Shown here piece by piece: positions 19,136-27,311 of a stretch of 62,884 nt of DNA. Both the position numbers and the translations under genes were made by a program. Location of the stretch: assembly GCA_913062555.1 (NCBI GenBank), contig CAJXVU010000019.1, forward strand, positions 1-62,884, read 5' to 3'. How positions within the stretch are numbered: position 1 is the stretch's first letter; each line of letters opens with the position of its first letter. The notes under the pieces were generated by a model. That model saw nothing but the letters and a program-made list of their open reading frames with translations, did no database searches and was not told the DNA's origin. Origin of the DNA: an uncultured Bacteroidota bacterium (GTDB taxonomy: Bacteria > Bacteroidota > Bacteroidia > Flavobacteriales > Flavobacteriaceae).

Positions 19136-22100
19136 TTAAAATGATGCTCTTAATGATATACCATATCGTTTCGCTGTTGGCCCTGTCAATAAATCAAATC
19201 CTCTTGAATTACCTACTCCTTCACTTGACACTGCTGGATCAAAGTTTATTGAATCCGGAAAATTGAATGCCTTGAACCATAAATTATTACCAGTTGCAGT
19301 AATGGTAACATCTCCAAATGGAGAATTTTTTAATAATTTATCAGAAAGTTTATATGATAAAGAGACTTCTCTTAATCTTAAATGACTTGCATCGTATACT
19401 TTGAATTCACTATTTCCATAATTTTCCCAATAGTGATCATTAGCAGATATTTGAATTGTATTTATTGATCCATCTTGTAAAACTCCAGGAGCAACTACGG
19501 GTATAGATCGATCAAATGCAGTTTCTCCTGCTAGACCTCGAATTATTAACGTATTTGCTGTTGCAGAATACATATCGCCACCATGAGTATAATCCCATTG
19601 CATTGAAAAAGTAAAACCTTTATAGCTCATACTATTTATCAATGTTGCATGCCAATCTGGATTCGGATCTCCAATAATACCAATTTCATCTTCTAACAAA
19701 TACAAGCCATCTGTACCAACAATTGCGTTACCTGCAGCATCTCTTTGAACAACCTGTCCTTGCATTACATTAAATGGCTGACCTTGAATTGCAAAGTTCC
19801 CCAAATTAGAAAAAGGTCCAGATAAGAAAAGTGCACTATCCTCACCCCCTGGCAATTCAGTTACCGTACTTTCATAGGCATCAAAATTCAAAATGGTATT
19901 CCATTTAAAATTTTCAGTAGAAATTGGAGTTGCATTGATCCCAATTTCAATTCCTTCTGTTTTCAGTTTACCAGCATTAATTGCTGTTATGGTATATCCA
20001 GAGGAAGGATCTAAGTTTTTGTCAAGTATTTGATCCTTTGCTTCCTTGCTATAGATACTCCCTTCAAAACCCAGTCTCCCGTTAAGAGCCTTCAACTCAA
20101 TACCAAACTCAAGTTCTTTAACTAGCTCTGGTTTTAAATTTGGATTCCCTAATCTATTCGAGACATTATTCACATTTACAGGATTTCCACTTGCGTCCAA
20201 CCATGCTTTAGCTTGTACTGCTAGTACATTTCTGGTTACATAAGGGCTCGCAAAATTTGCAGAACTACCGTAACCTAAACGCATTTTCAAATAACTAATT
20301 CCTTTTGCACTTCTTAGTTCTGGGAACGCTGAAGTTGGAATAAATGAAAGACTAGCACTTGGATAGAATATTGTATTATTCCCAGACTCATGTGTTGATG
20401 CCCAATCATTTCTTCCCGCTACATTTAAATATGCAAAGTTTTTATAAGCAACTGTTGCCGACCCAAATAAGCCATATACATTTTCTTCAGATCTAAAAAG
20501 ACTAGTTGCATTCTTGTCTTCAAAATTATTGGCAAAAAACTTACCATATACCAATTGTTTGTCATATTGAACAGTGGAAGAATTAAATGTATTTCGTCTT
20601 GCATTAAATCCGGCATCAAATGATAAATTGATATCATCATTTAAATCTCTAGCCATATTCAATAGTAAAGAGTGATCCCAAATTTTTCCAGTATTTCTAG
20701 ATTCATAGTACAAACCATTAGGAAGATAAATCCCGCCTTTATTTACTTTAAAAGAAGCGGTCTCGTTATAACCATCAAATCCTGTTCTCCAAGTTGCAGA
20801 AATCCAGTCATTAAATTTATAAGTTCCTGCCATCGAAAAGAAAACTCTATCAGTAATTTCCTGATCTATTTCATTTGCTGCAGTCCATCTAGGGTTTTGT
20901 ATACTATTTGTTGTTCTATAATAAACACTTCTATGTTGATCATCTTCCCAAGGCAATCCCATCAAATCAATTGAACGAGGGGTGTACAACACATTGGCAA
21001 AGATTCCGGAACCACCAGAACTTACATTACTAGCGCCTGTACTTGCAGCATTCGGTGGACTTTTCTTATTTGTATTCACATAATTCATGGTTCCACTAAA
21101 TGTAAACTTGTTACTTAATTTAGCCGACCCACCAATACTGAAATTATTTCTTCTTAAGGTGTTATTAGGTGTAAATCCTTTTTGATCAGTATGAGAATAA
21201 CTTAAATTAAGATTTGTCGTTTCTGTAGATTTAGCGACGTTAATATTATTAACAGACGTGTATCCAGAATCAAAAAAGTTCTTGACACTATTATATGGTT
21301 TATATTGATATGATGTATTGCCAGCAAACTCAGGAAATGAAGCATCAAAAGACCCTCCTCCCTGTTGTACAGAACTATAAGCATTACCAGAATAAACATG
21401 AAGAATTTCCTCGTATGGAGATGAAAATTCAGCACCCCAGTTACTAAAGGCCTTCCCTCTACTATTCTGCCATCCACCGCCATATCTGCTTTGAAAGTCT
21501 GGTAACGAAGATATTTCTTCAACATAGAATGAAGAATTAACGGAGACTTCAAGTTTGTTAGAAGTTGTACCGCTAGACCCCGTTTTTGTAGTTATTAAAA
21601 TTACTCCATTTCTACCTTGCTCACCGTAAAGTACTGTTGCACTCAACCCTTTCAATACACTTAAATTGGCAATATTGTTTGGATCGAGATCCAACAATCT
21701 ACTAGCCGAATTATTTCCTGATTGACTGGTAGAAAATGTACTCGTTTCATTTGAAGCATTAGAGAATGGCACACCATCAACAATAATTAATGGCTGATTA
21801 TCACCAGTCATTGTAGAGAACCCTCTAATTGTAATATTTGTACCACTACCAGCTAAACCACTACCTCCCAAAACATCTACGCCTGGAATTTGACCAGAAA
21901 GCGCTCTTGCAACATCCGTTTCTGGACGATTTGCAATATCTTCTCCCTTTAGTGTAGTTACGGCATAACCAAGTGCCTTCTTTTCTCTTTTAATACCTTG
22001 TGCAGTGACAACAACCTCTTCAAGAGATTCGTTATCTTCCTCCATCGTAATATTCATTGTATTTGCAGAGCCAACTGTACGTTCTACAGATTTTAGACCA

Positions 22101-22327
22101 ATATAGGTATAGGATAAAATATCACCCACACTTACATTGATTGTATAATTTCCATCGAAATCAGATTGAGTCCCATTCGTTGTACCTTTTACAATGATAT
22201 TAACTCCAGGAAGTGGCATTCCAGATAGATCTGAAATAGTTCCCGAAATTGGTTTTTCCTGTGCAAAGGACGTTAGAATTCCAAGAAAGAAAACTACCGC
22301 CATTAATTGCATTCTTTTTACTTTCAT
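19136..22327 (-). CDS. SusC/RagA-family TonB-linked outer-membrane receptor (second pair)
   Basis: A 1063-residue receptor with signal peptide, carboxypeptidase-like regulatory domain (about 26-105), TonB box, plug (about 120-240, with GFSTMTGDNQPLIIVDGVPF and NLSVLKGLSATVLYG) and barrel ending in RASF. It heads a three-gene operon with susD and a lipoprotein. Its first 120 residues closely match the other SusC, but from the plug onward the proteins diverge. It is the gene nearest to the AraC-type membrane regulator at 23138-24613, which is its likely controller (inference from position). Confidence 0.95.
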   Translation of the reverse strand: MKVKRMQLMAVVFFLGILTSFAQEKPISGTISDLSGMPLPGVNIIVKGTTNGTQSDFDGNYTINVSVGDILSYTYIGLKSVERTVGSANTMNITMEEDNESLEEVVVTAQGIKREKKALGYAVTTLKGEDIANRPETDVARALSGQIPGVDVLGGSGLAGSGTNITIRGFSTMTGDNQPLIIVDGVPFSNASNETSTFSTSQSGNNSASRLLDLDPNNIANLSVLKGLSATVLYGEQGRNGVILITTKTGSSGTTSNKLEVSVNSSFYVEEISSLPDFQSRYGGGWQNSRGKAFSNWGAEFSSPYEEILHVYSGNAYSSVQQGGGSFDASFPEFAGNTSYQYKPYNSVKNFFDSGYTSVNNINVAKSTETTNLNLSYSHTDQKGFTPNNTLRRNNFSIGGSAKLSNKFTFSGTMNYVNTNKKSPPNAASTGASNVSSGGSGIFANVLYTPRSIDLMGLPWEDDQHRSVYYRTTNSIQNPRWTAANEIDQEITDRVFFSMAGTYKFNDWISATWRTGFDGYNETASFKVNKGGIYLPNGLYYESRNTGKIWDHSLLLNMARDLNDDINLSFDAGFNARRNTFNSSTVQYDKQLVYGKFFANNFEDKNATSLFRSEENVYGLFGSATVAYKNFAYLNVAGRNDWASTHESGNNTIFYPSASLSFIPTSAFPELRSAKGISYLKMRLGYGSSANFASPYVTRNVLAVQAKAWLDASGNPVNVNNVSNRLGNPNLKPELVKELEFGIELKALNGRLGFEGSIYSKEAKDQILDKNLDPSSGYTITAINAGKLKTEGIEIGINATPISTENFKWNTILNFDAYESTVTELPGGEDSALFLSGPFSNLGNFAIQGQPFNVMQGQVVQRDAAGNAIVGTDGLYLLEDEIGIIGDPNPDWHATLINSMSYKGFTFSMQWDYTHGGDMYSATANTLIIRGLAGETAFDRSIPVVAPGVLQDGSINTIQISANDHYWENYGNSEFKVYDASHLRLREVSLSYKLSDKLLKNSPFGDVTITATGNNLWFKAFNFPDSINFDPAVSSEGVGNSRGFDLLTGPTAKRYGISLRASF

Positions 22328-22545
22328 AAATTTTGTTTTTTATTGTTTTGAGATTAGTACAATTGATTAAAGGAAGGCAGTAAAAAATCTGATGACTAAT
22401 TCAAATAATTTTACCAAAAAGAAAACCAAAGTTTAATGGATCTTTAAGCTGTAAGGATCTACTACCTTACCTTTACAATTGCGAGTTAAAGAAAATTAAA
22501 AGCGCCCGTAGGCCAGTTATAGTGGATAATAGTTTACTTTCCCGA
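22328..22545 (-). promoter_or_regulatory. Conserved susC leader/promoter, copy 2
   Basis: This is the partner of 15942-16155. The conserved blocks are in the same order and at similar distances from the ATG. An inverted repeat GTAAGG (22451-22456) / CCTTAC (22465-22470) lies in the most upstream conserved part and is only partly kept in copy 1. Confidence 0.7.
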
Positions 22546-23014
22546 TTCATTGTTCCTTGGTTTTTACAATAAAGGCATGCAGGAAATCATAATTAACATT
22601 TCGCTATGATTCTTGGAGGGGAATTTGTTAATAGAAAAATTATTTCCTAAGGACATTCTATTCGCTCTTACCTTTACTGATACTGTTTTAACACATAATT
22701 ATGTTAATAAAAACGATTACACACTTTGAAGGAAAAAAACTCAATTTTTATACTTAAATCTCAAAGCATATTTTTGTTAAATTCACAGAAATTAAAATAT
22801 TTAACATAATAAAAATAACATCTTTACTTAGGCTTACTGATTGAACTTCCAGATAGAATTGTTCATCTCTTGAGTTAGGATTTTCTGGAAAATTGATAGA
22901 AGGGCACGAAGTTCTTTGTTAATTTTTAACGCCCTGTTTTAAAGCGAAAACCACCAAAATTATGGAACAAAAAAAGTCTTTTACGACATCCCTATCATCA
23001 GTAAATACAATTAG
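22546..23014. other. Gene-free stretch upstream of the second susC
   Basis: No coding frame is supported. It contains an inverted repeat AATCATA/TATGATT near 22588-22613, and a nested inverted repeat in which GAACTTCCAG near 22844 is answered by CTGGAA and GAAGTTC near 22885-22915. Both are candidate operators or hairpins of unknown meaning. Confidence 0.5.
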
Positions 23015-23063
23015 TAGTGAATAGTGAATAGTGAATAGTGAATAGTGAATAGTGAATAGTGAA
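23015..23063. repeat. Perfect heptamer array, TAGTGAA x 7
   Basis: Seven perfect direct copies of TAGTGAA span 49 bases, about 75 bases past the stop of the AraC-type regulator and about 690 bases before the second susC. Perfect 7-base units like this can change copy number by slippage. They share the NNNTAGT core with the degenerate array between rpsM and rpsK. Confidence 0.95.
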
Positions 23064-23137
23064 ATTCATTCTATCCTATAACGAGATTCAAAAGGTAATG
23101 AAAGTAACTGCTATCTAAGCAAATTTTTAAGCCACTA

Positions 23138-24613
23138 CTAACTACCAGATCCTGAAAAAAGATTAGTCTCGCTAGCAAACGGATCCAATTTTCTAGTCTT
23201 CGCCTTTTGTTTGTAATAATCCTGATATTGGGTAGGCGTTAAGGAGGTTTCTTTTTTAAAGGATTTATTAAATGTTACCTTATTGTTGTATCCAACTTCA
23301 TAAGCCACATCAATAATCTTCATGTTTTTGTGGAGATCATTTTCAAGAAGATCTTTTGCTTCTTTAATACGATATTGATTAATGAGTTCGAAAAAACTCA
23401 TATTAAAATGTTCATTTATCACCTGTGATGCATTATGTCTATTGGTCTGTAATTTTTGAGCTAACAACTCTAGGGTCAAGTTATTTTCTTTATATATTTT
23501 ATCTCTAATTAATAACTCCAGAAGATTTTCTTTTAATTCTAATGAAAAGTTTAATGTAAGTCTGGATTTCTGATATTTCTCAGAAGTAACATCAGAAGTT
23601 TGATTTGAATAAATACTAATTGTTTTAACATGTTCGGTTGCAATATCGGCAGTAGTACTCAAAAAAACCATAGGTTTTGTAAAAGCGCAATATGCAATAT
23701 AAAGGACCAAAGACGCCAATATTGCAACCTGTGTATGCACAATATAGGGGATATCAATAATGTCCATAATGGATAACCCATAAACGATATAGCTAATAAC
23801 GTATACAAAGAAAAACCAACTAACTTTTTTTAACCAATCTTGATATTGAGGCGTGACTGACAAATTCCTCGAAGATCTTCTGCTAATTCTAAATATAAGC
23901 ATCGCATATGTCCCTAATGAAACTACTTTACTTAAAACAATATAGCTACCTCCAGTGACTAGATATTTTTCAAAGTTTAATAGTAAATGGAGCTTCTCAT
24001 TCGTCGTTAATAAATAAAACGGTAATATATAAACAAGTAAAACAAGTGACGGCATTAAATGTAAGAGATCAACAGTTTTAAATTTATAATTGGACACGGT
24101 CTTTTTAAAATAAAAATAAAGTAGTGGTCCATATAAAAGCGAAAATGTGGTCGAGAGAAATAATGAATGTGGTAACTGGTACGAATAGTTACTAAAATAA
24201 AACCCAAAATCGGCTATTAAGATTGAATGAAACAGCACAAATAATGCAATTAGAAGGTTGGCAGATTTATTCCTATTTTTTTGAAGATTTAAAATGATGG
24301 CAATAAATATTCCTATGATTGATGAAAATAGGAGAAATATAACCCAGGTATTAAATTTTGGTATATAAGTCTTCAAAATATCTTGATACTCGATGGAGTC
24401 TTCAAGGGTTATAAATTCTTGTTGATTTACAAACGTTAAATCTCCACTTGCCTGAATGTACTTTTTTAAATGAACATTCGCTTGCTCAATTTCTCCACTT
24501 TCGGCAAATTTTATTGATTCAGTTTTATGAAAATTGATAGAATCTTGATTAGAGGCATTCTCTTTAATTTCAGATATAGTTTCCTGTTCGAAATTAGGAA
24601 ATCCTACATTCAA
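23138..24613 (-). CDS. Membrane-anchored AraC-family transcriptional regulator
   Basis: The frame gives 491 residues from a TTG at 24613. Residues 1-75 are an acidic extracytoplasmic segment. About seven membrane helices follow (roughly 85-310) and then an AraC-type DNA-binding domain (about 365-470, LTLELLAQKLQTNRHNASQVI and IIDVAYEVGYNNKVTFNKSF). Seven-helix sensors fused to AraC domains are common in Bacteroidota. The open frame continues upstream of the TTG and encodes what looks like a signal peptide (NQFLALLLITINVNAA, then HNDI), but no ATG, GTG or TTG precedes it. A perfect -7 box lies at 24721-24728. The true start may be a rare codon such as ATC at 24676 (512 residues), or the gene may have lost its start. 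The second SusC/D operon is the likely target. Confidence 0.85.
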   Translation of the reverse strand: MNVGFPNFEQETISEIKENASNQDSINFHKTESIKFAESGEIEQANVHLKKYIQASGDLTFVNQQEFITLEDSIEYQDILKTYIPKFNTWVIFLLFSSIIGIFIAIILNLQKNRNKSANLLIALFVLFHSILIADFGFYFSNYSYQLPHSLFLSTTFSLLYGPLLYFYFKKTVSNYKFKTVDLLHLMPSLVLLVYILPFYLLTTNEKLHLLLNFEKYLVTGGSYIVLSKVVSLGTYAMLIFRISRRSSRNLSVTPQYQDWLKKVSWFFFVYVISYIVYGLSIMDIIDIPYIVHTQVAILASLVLYIAYCAFTKPMVFLSTTADIATEHVKTISIYSNQTSDVTSEKYQKSRLTLNFSLELKENLLELLIRDKIYKENNLTLELLAQKLQTNRHNASQVINEHFNMSFFELINQYRIKEAKDLLENDLHKNMKIIDVAYEVGYNNKVTFNKSFKKETSLTPTQYQDYYKQKAKTRKLDPFASETNLFSGSGS

Positions 24614-24667
24614 GATATCGTTGTGGGCTGCATTAACATTTATTGTGATTAGTAATAATGCTAAAAA

Positions 24668-24691
24668 TTGATTGATTGATGAATTGATTGA
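24668..24691. repeat. ATTG tetranucleotide tract at the 5' end of the AraC-type gene
   Basis: ATTG is repeated in two short runs separated by GA on the plus strand, with further TTTGATT copies up to 24712. It covers the codons just before and inside the apparent signal peptide of the regulator. Confidence 0.6.
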
Positions 24692-24720
24692 CTTTGATTT
24701 TTGATTTGATTGACTAACTA

Positions 24721-24728
24721 CAAATATA
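24721..24728 (-). promoter_or_regulatory. -7 promoter box TATATTTG of the AraC-type regulator
   Basis: The minus strand reads TATATTTG from 24728, a perfect TAnnTTTG match. Transcription would begin near 24716, downstream of the only upstream in-frame ATG (24745), which in any case runs into a stop after three codons. No -33 TTG is seen. Confidence 0.5.
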
Positions 24729-24849
24729 GACGATTATTCTTTCATGATGTTGCACTATTATGTAATGCCCGATAAGAGTTTACTTGTTTTGATGGAATTT
24801 GAATGAATTTTAACTTTTAATTTAGGTTTGAAATAAGCTCCAAAATACA

Positions 24850-24883
24850 AAAGCCTAGAGAAAATATATCTCCAAGCTTATAT
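24850..24883 (-). terminator. Weak candidate terminator after argS
   Basis: The minus strand can form an imperfect stem (AAGC..GAGA with TCTC..GCTT) followed by a T-rich run, 20-55 bases past the argS stop. The mismatches make it a weak call. Confidence 0.35.
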
Positions 24884-24905
24884 GAAATCTAAATAATGAC
24901 GGTAA

Positions 24906-26684
24906 TTACATCCGTTCAGGCACATTAATTCCTAACAAGCTAAAAGCATTATTTATAGTACTTGCAACGAGTTTAGACAACTGTACTCTAAATATTTTTT
25001 CCTCTTGGTTTTGTGCCCCGAGTATGGACACATTTTGATAAAACGAATTAAACTCCTTAACCAAATCATATGCAAAATTAGCAATTAATGCAGGGCTATG
25101 GTTTTGAGCTGCATTTTGAATAATCTCTGGAAATAATTGTAATTGCTTTATAAGTTCTTTTTCTTTTTCATGGAGACTAATTTCAGAAATCATTATACTC
25201 GTATCAAAATTTGCCTTTCTTAAAATAGCCTGAATTCTAGCATAGGTATATTGAATAAAAGGCCCTGTGTTCCCATGAAAATCTACAGATTCTTTAGGGT
25301 CAAACAAAATACGTTTTTTAGGATCAACCTTTAAAATATAATACTTCAAAGCGCCTAATCCTATGGTACCGTAAATGCTTTGCTTTTCATCTTTATCATA
25401 ACCCTCCAGCTTACCTAAGTCTTGAGAAATCTCTTGTGCTGTAGAGGTCATTTCAACAATTAAATCGTCAGCATCTACAACAGTACCCTCTCTACTCTTC
25501 ATTTTCCCACTAGGTAAATCGACCATACCATAACTTAAATGATATAGGTTTTTCGCCCAATCGAATCCTAGTTTTTTAAGGATTAAAAACAATACCTTAA
25601 AATGATAATCTTGTTCATTTCCAACGGTATAAACCATCCCTCCAATATCTGGATAATCTTTGATTCGTTGTATGGCTGTCCCAATATCTTGAGTCATATA
25701 TACGGCAGTACCATCTGCACGTAAAACAATTTTTTCATCTAAGCCATCAGCAGTTAAATCACACCAAACCGAATCATCATCTTTTCTAAAAAACACGCCA
25801 CTCTTTAATCCTTCAGCAACGAACTCTTTACCTAATAGATAAGTATCACTTTCGTAATAATAACAATCAAAATCTACACCTAAATTAGTATATGTTGTTT
25901 CAAAACCATCATAAACCCATTGGTTCATAGTTTTCCAAAGTTCAACAGTTTCTGTATCACCTGCTTCCCATTTCCGAAGCATTTCTTGAGCTGCTAATAA
26001 TATAGGAGCTTGTTTTTTTGCATCGTCTTGAGGAATCCCCTGACTTACTAAATTTTCTATTTCCCTTTTATATTCCTGGTCGAATTTAACATAATAATTT
26101 CCAACAAGCTTATCCCCCTTTAAACCCGTACTCTCCGGCGTTTCATTTTTTCCATAACGTTGCCATGCCAACATACTTTTACAAATATGAATACCACGAT
26201 CGTTAATAATTTGAGTTTTATATACTTTTTTACCTGAAGCTTTTAATATTTCGGAGACGCTATAACCTAATAGATTATTTCTGATATGTCCTAAATGTAA
26301 TGGCTTATTCGTATTAGGAGAGGAATACTCAACCATAACGGCTGTATCATTTTCTTTTGGAGAAACATATCCAAAAGTTTCTTCCTCTTTTACCGCATTA
26401 AAATAATTCAAATAATAACTATCCGCGATAACAATATTTAAAAAACCTTTAACGACATTAAAATCCTTAACCTCTTCCACATTTTCTACCAGGTAACTTC
26501 CAAGAGATGTTCCCAATTGAACAGGGTTCATTTTAACAACGCGCAACATAGGAAATGTAACTACGGTAATATCACCTTCAAAATCTTTACGTGTAGCCTG
26601 AAACTCAACAGCTTCAATTTCTGATTTATATAATTCTTTAAACGCTTGCTTTATATGATATGATAAAGTTTTTTGAATCGTCAT
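24906..26684 (-). CDS. argS: Arginyl-tRNA synthetase
   Basis: A 592-residue class I synthetase that charges tRNA-Arg with arginine in the cytoplasm. The N-terminal Add1 domain (1-105) is followed by the HIGH-type motif HLGH at 130-133 after SSPNTNKP, the KMSKS counterpart GKMKSREG at 392-399 and the anticodon-binding DALR domain ending in NVPERM. The length is typical. It is a single-gene unit with a -7 box at 26705-26712 only 20 bases before the ATG. It is essential and unlikely to be functionally tied to the neighbouring regulators. Confidence 0.98.
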   Translation of the reverse strand: MTIQKTLSYHIKQAFKELYKSEIEAVEFQATRKDFEGDITVVTFPMLRVVKMNPVQLGTSLGSYLVENVEEVKDFNVVKGFLNIVIADSYYLNYFNAVKEEETFGYVSPKENDTAVMVEYSSPNTNKPLHLGHIRNNLLGYSVSEILKASGKKVYKTQIINDRGIHICKSMLAWQRYGKNETPESTGLKGDKLVGNYYVKFDQEYKREIENLVSQGIPQDDAKKQAPILLAAQEMLRKWEAGDTETVELWKTMNQWVYDGFETTYTNLGVDFDCYYYESDTYLLGKEFVAEGLKSGVFFRKDDDSVWCDLTADGLDEKIVLRADGTAVYMTQDIGTAIQRIKDYPDIGGMVYTVGNEQDYHFKVLFLILKKLGFDWAKNLYHLSYGMVDLPSGKMKSREGTVVDADDLIVEMTSTAQEISQDLGKLEGYDKDEKQSIYGTIGLGALKYYILKVDPKKRILFDPKESVDFHGNTGPFIQYTYARIQAILRKANFDTSIMISEISLHEKEKELIKQLQLFPEIIQNAAQNHSPALIANFAYDLVKEFNSFYQNVSILGAQNQEEKIFRVQLSKLVASTINNAFSLLGINVPERM

Positions 26685-26704
26685 TACTCCTAAAATTTAA
26701 GCTG

Positions 26705-26712
26705 CAAAGATA
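26705..26712 (-). promoter_or_regulatory. -7 promoter box TATCTTTG of argS
   Basis: The minus strand reads TATCTTTG, a perfect TAnnTTTG match, about 20 bases before the argS ATG. No TTG at the usual -33 spacing is visible. Confidence 0.6.
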
Positions 26713-27311
26713 AAACTTTTAATAAGGATTTAATATCATCGTCAATAAAAAGATTGACTCCTTTATACGTTAGCTCGACTATTTACCTCTTCAATATTAT
26801 GTGTACATAAAATTAATTTTAAAATCTGCATCATTAGGACGAATAATTCTCAAATTTCGCATTGCTTTTTAACGCATTAATATTCAAAACACAAGTATTT
26901 ACATAGGATAGAGTATAAATTTTTCATTTATTAATTAATCTCCAACGAACTAACGGACACCATATTATAGGTTAAAGAAAACACAAATCACTGTGCAATG
27001 CACTTTATCGACCAAAGTGTAGTTTAGTGTGTTTTTAAGCCGTTTATCGATAGCAGATTTTAAAAAAATAAATTAATTCTCCTTTCATCTAATATTTTGG
27101 TATTAAAACGCAGAAATTAGGCATTTAAAACCCTTTTGTGAACTTTTGTTATATAATTGAAACGCTATTAATCAAAACCTGTCGTGGTGATGATATTCAA
27201 TTTTTGTTATGAAGCAAACATATTGCTTCGTTGTTTTTACTTAATTTTCCTCTCCCTCAAGGTAAGTTTGGGTAACACATATTTTGTTATACCTAAAACC
27301 ACTTGAAACCC
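26713..27311. other. Long gene-free divergent region between argS and the histidine kinase gene
   Basis: About 600 bases without a supported frame. A small hairpin (GAAGCAA/TTGCTTC) lies at about 27211-27229. Otherwise it is AT-rich DNA in which I see no RNA gene or repeat. It must hold the kinase promoter, but no perfect TAnnTTTG box was found near the kinase start. Confidence 0.5.

Noticed and set aside
21202..21552. 116-residue frame within the second susC in another frame
   Set aside because: It lies fully inside the receptor gene, is of low complexity and shows no family features.
23015..23063. CRISPR array
   Set aside because: Seven-base units without spacers and no cas genes; it is a simple tandem repeat.
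24743..24745. ATG at 24745 as start of the AraC-type regulator
   Set aside because: It is in frame but reaches a stop after three codons, and it lies upstream of the predicted transcript start.
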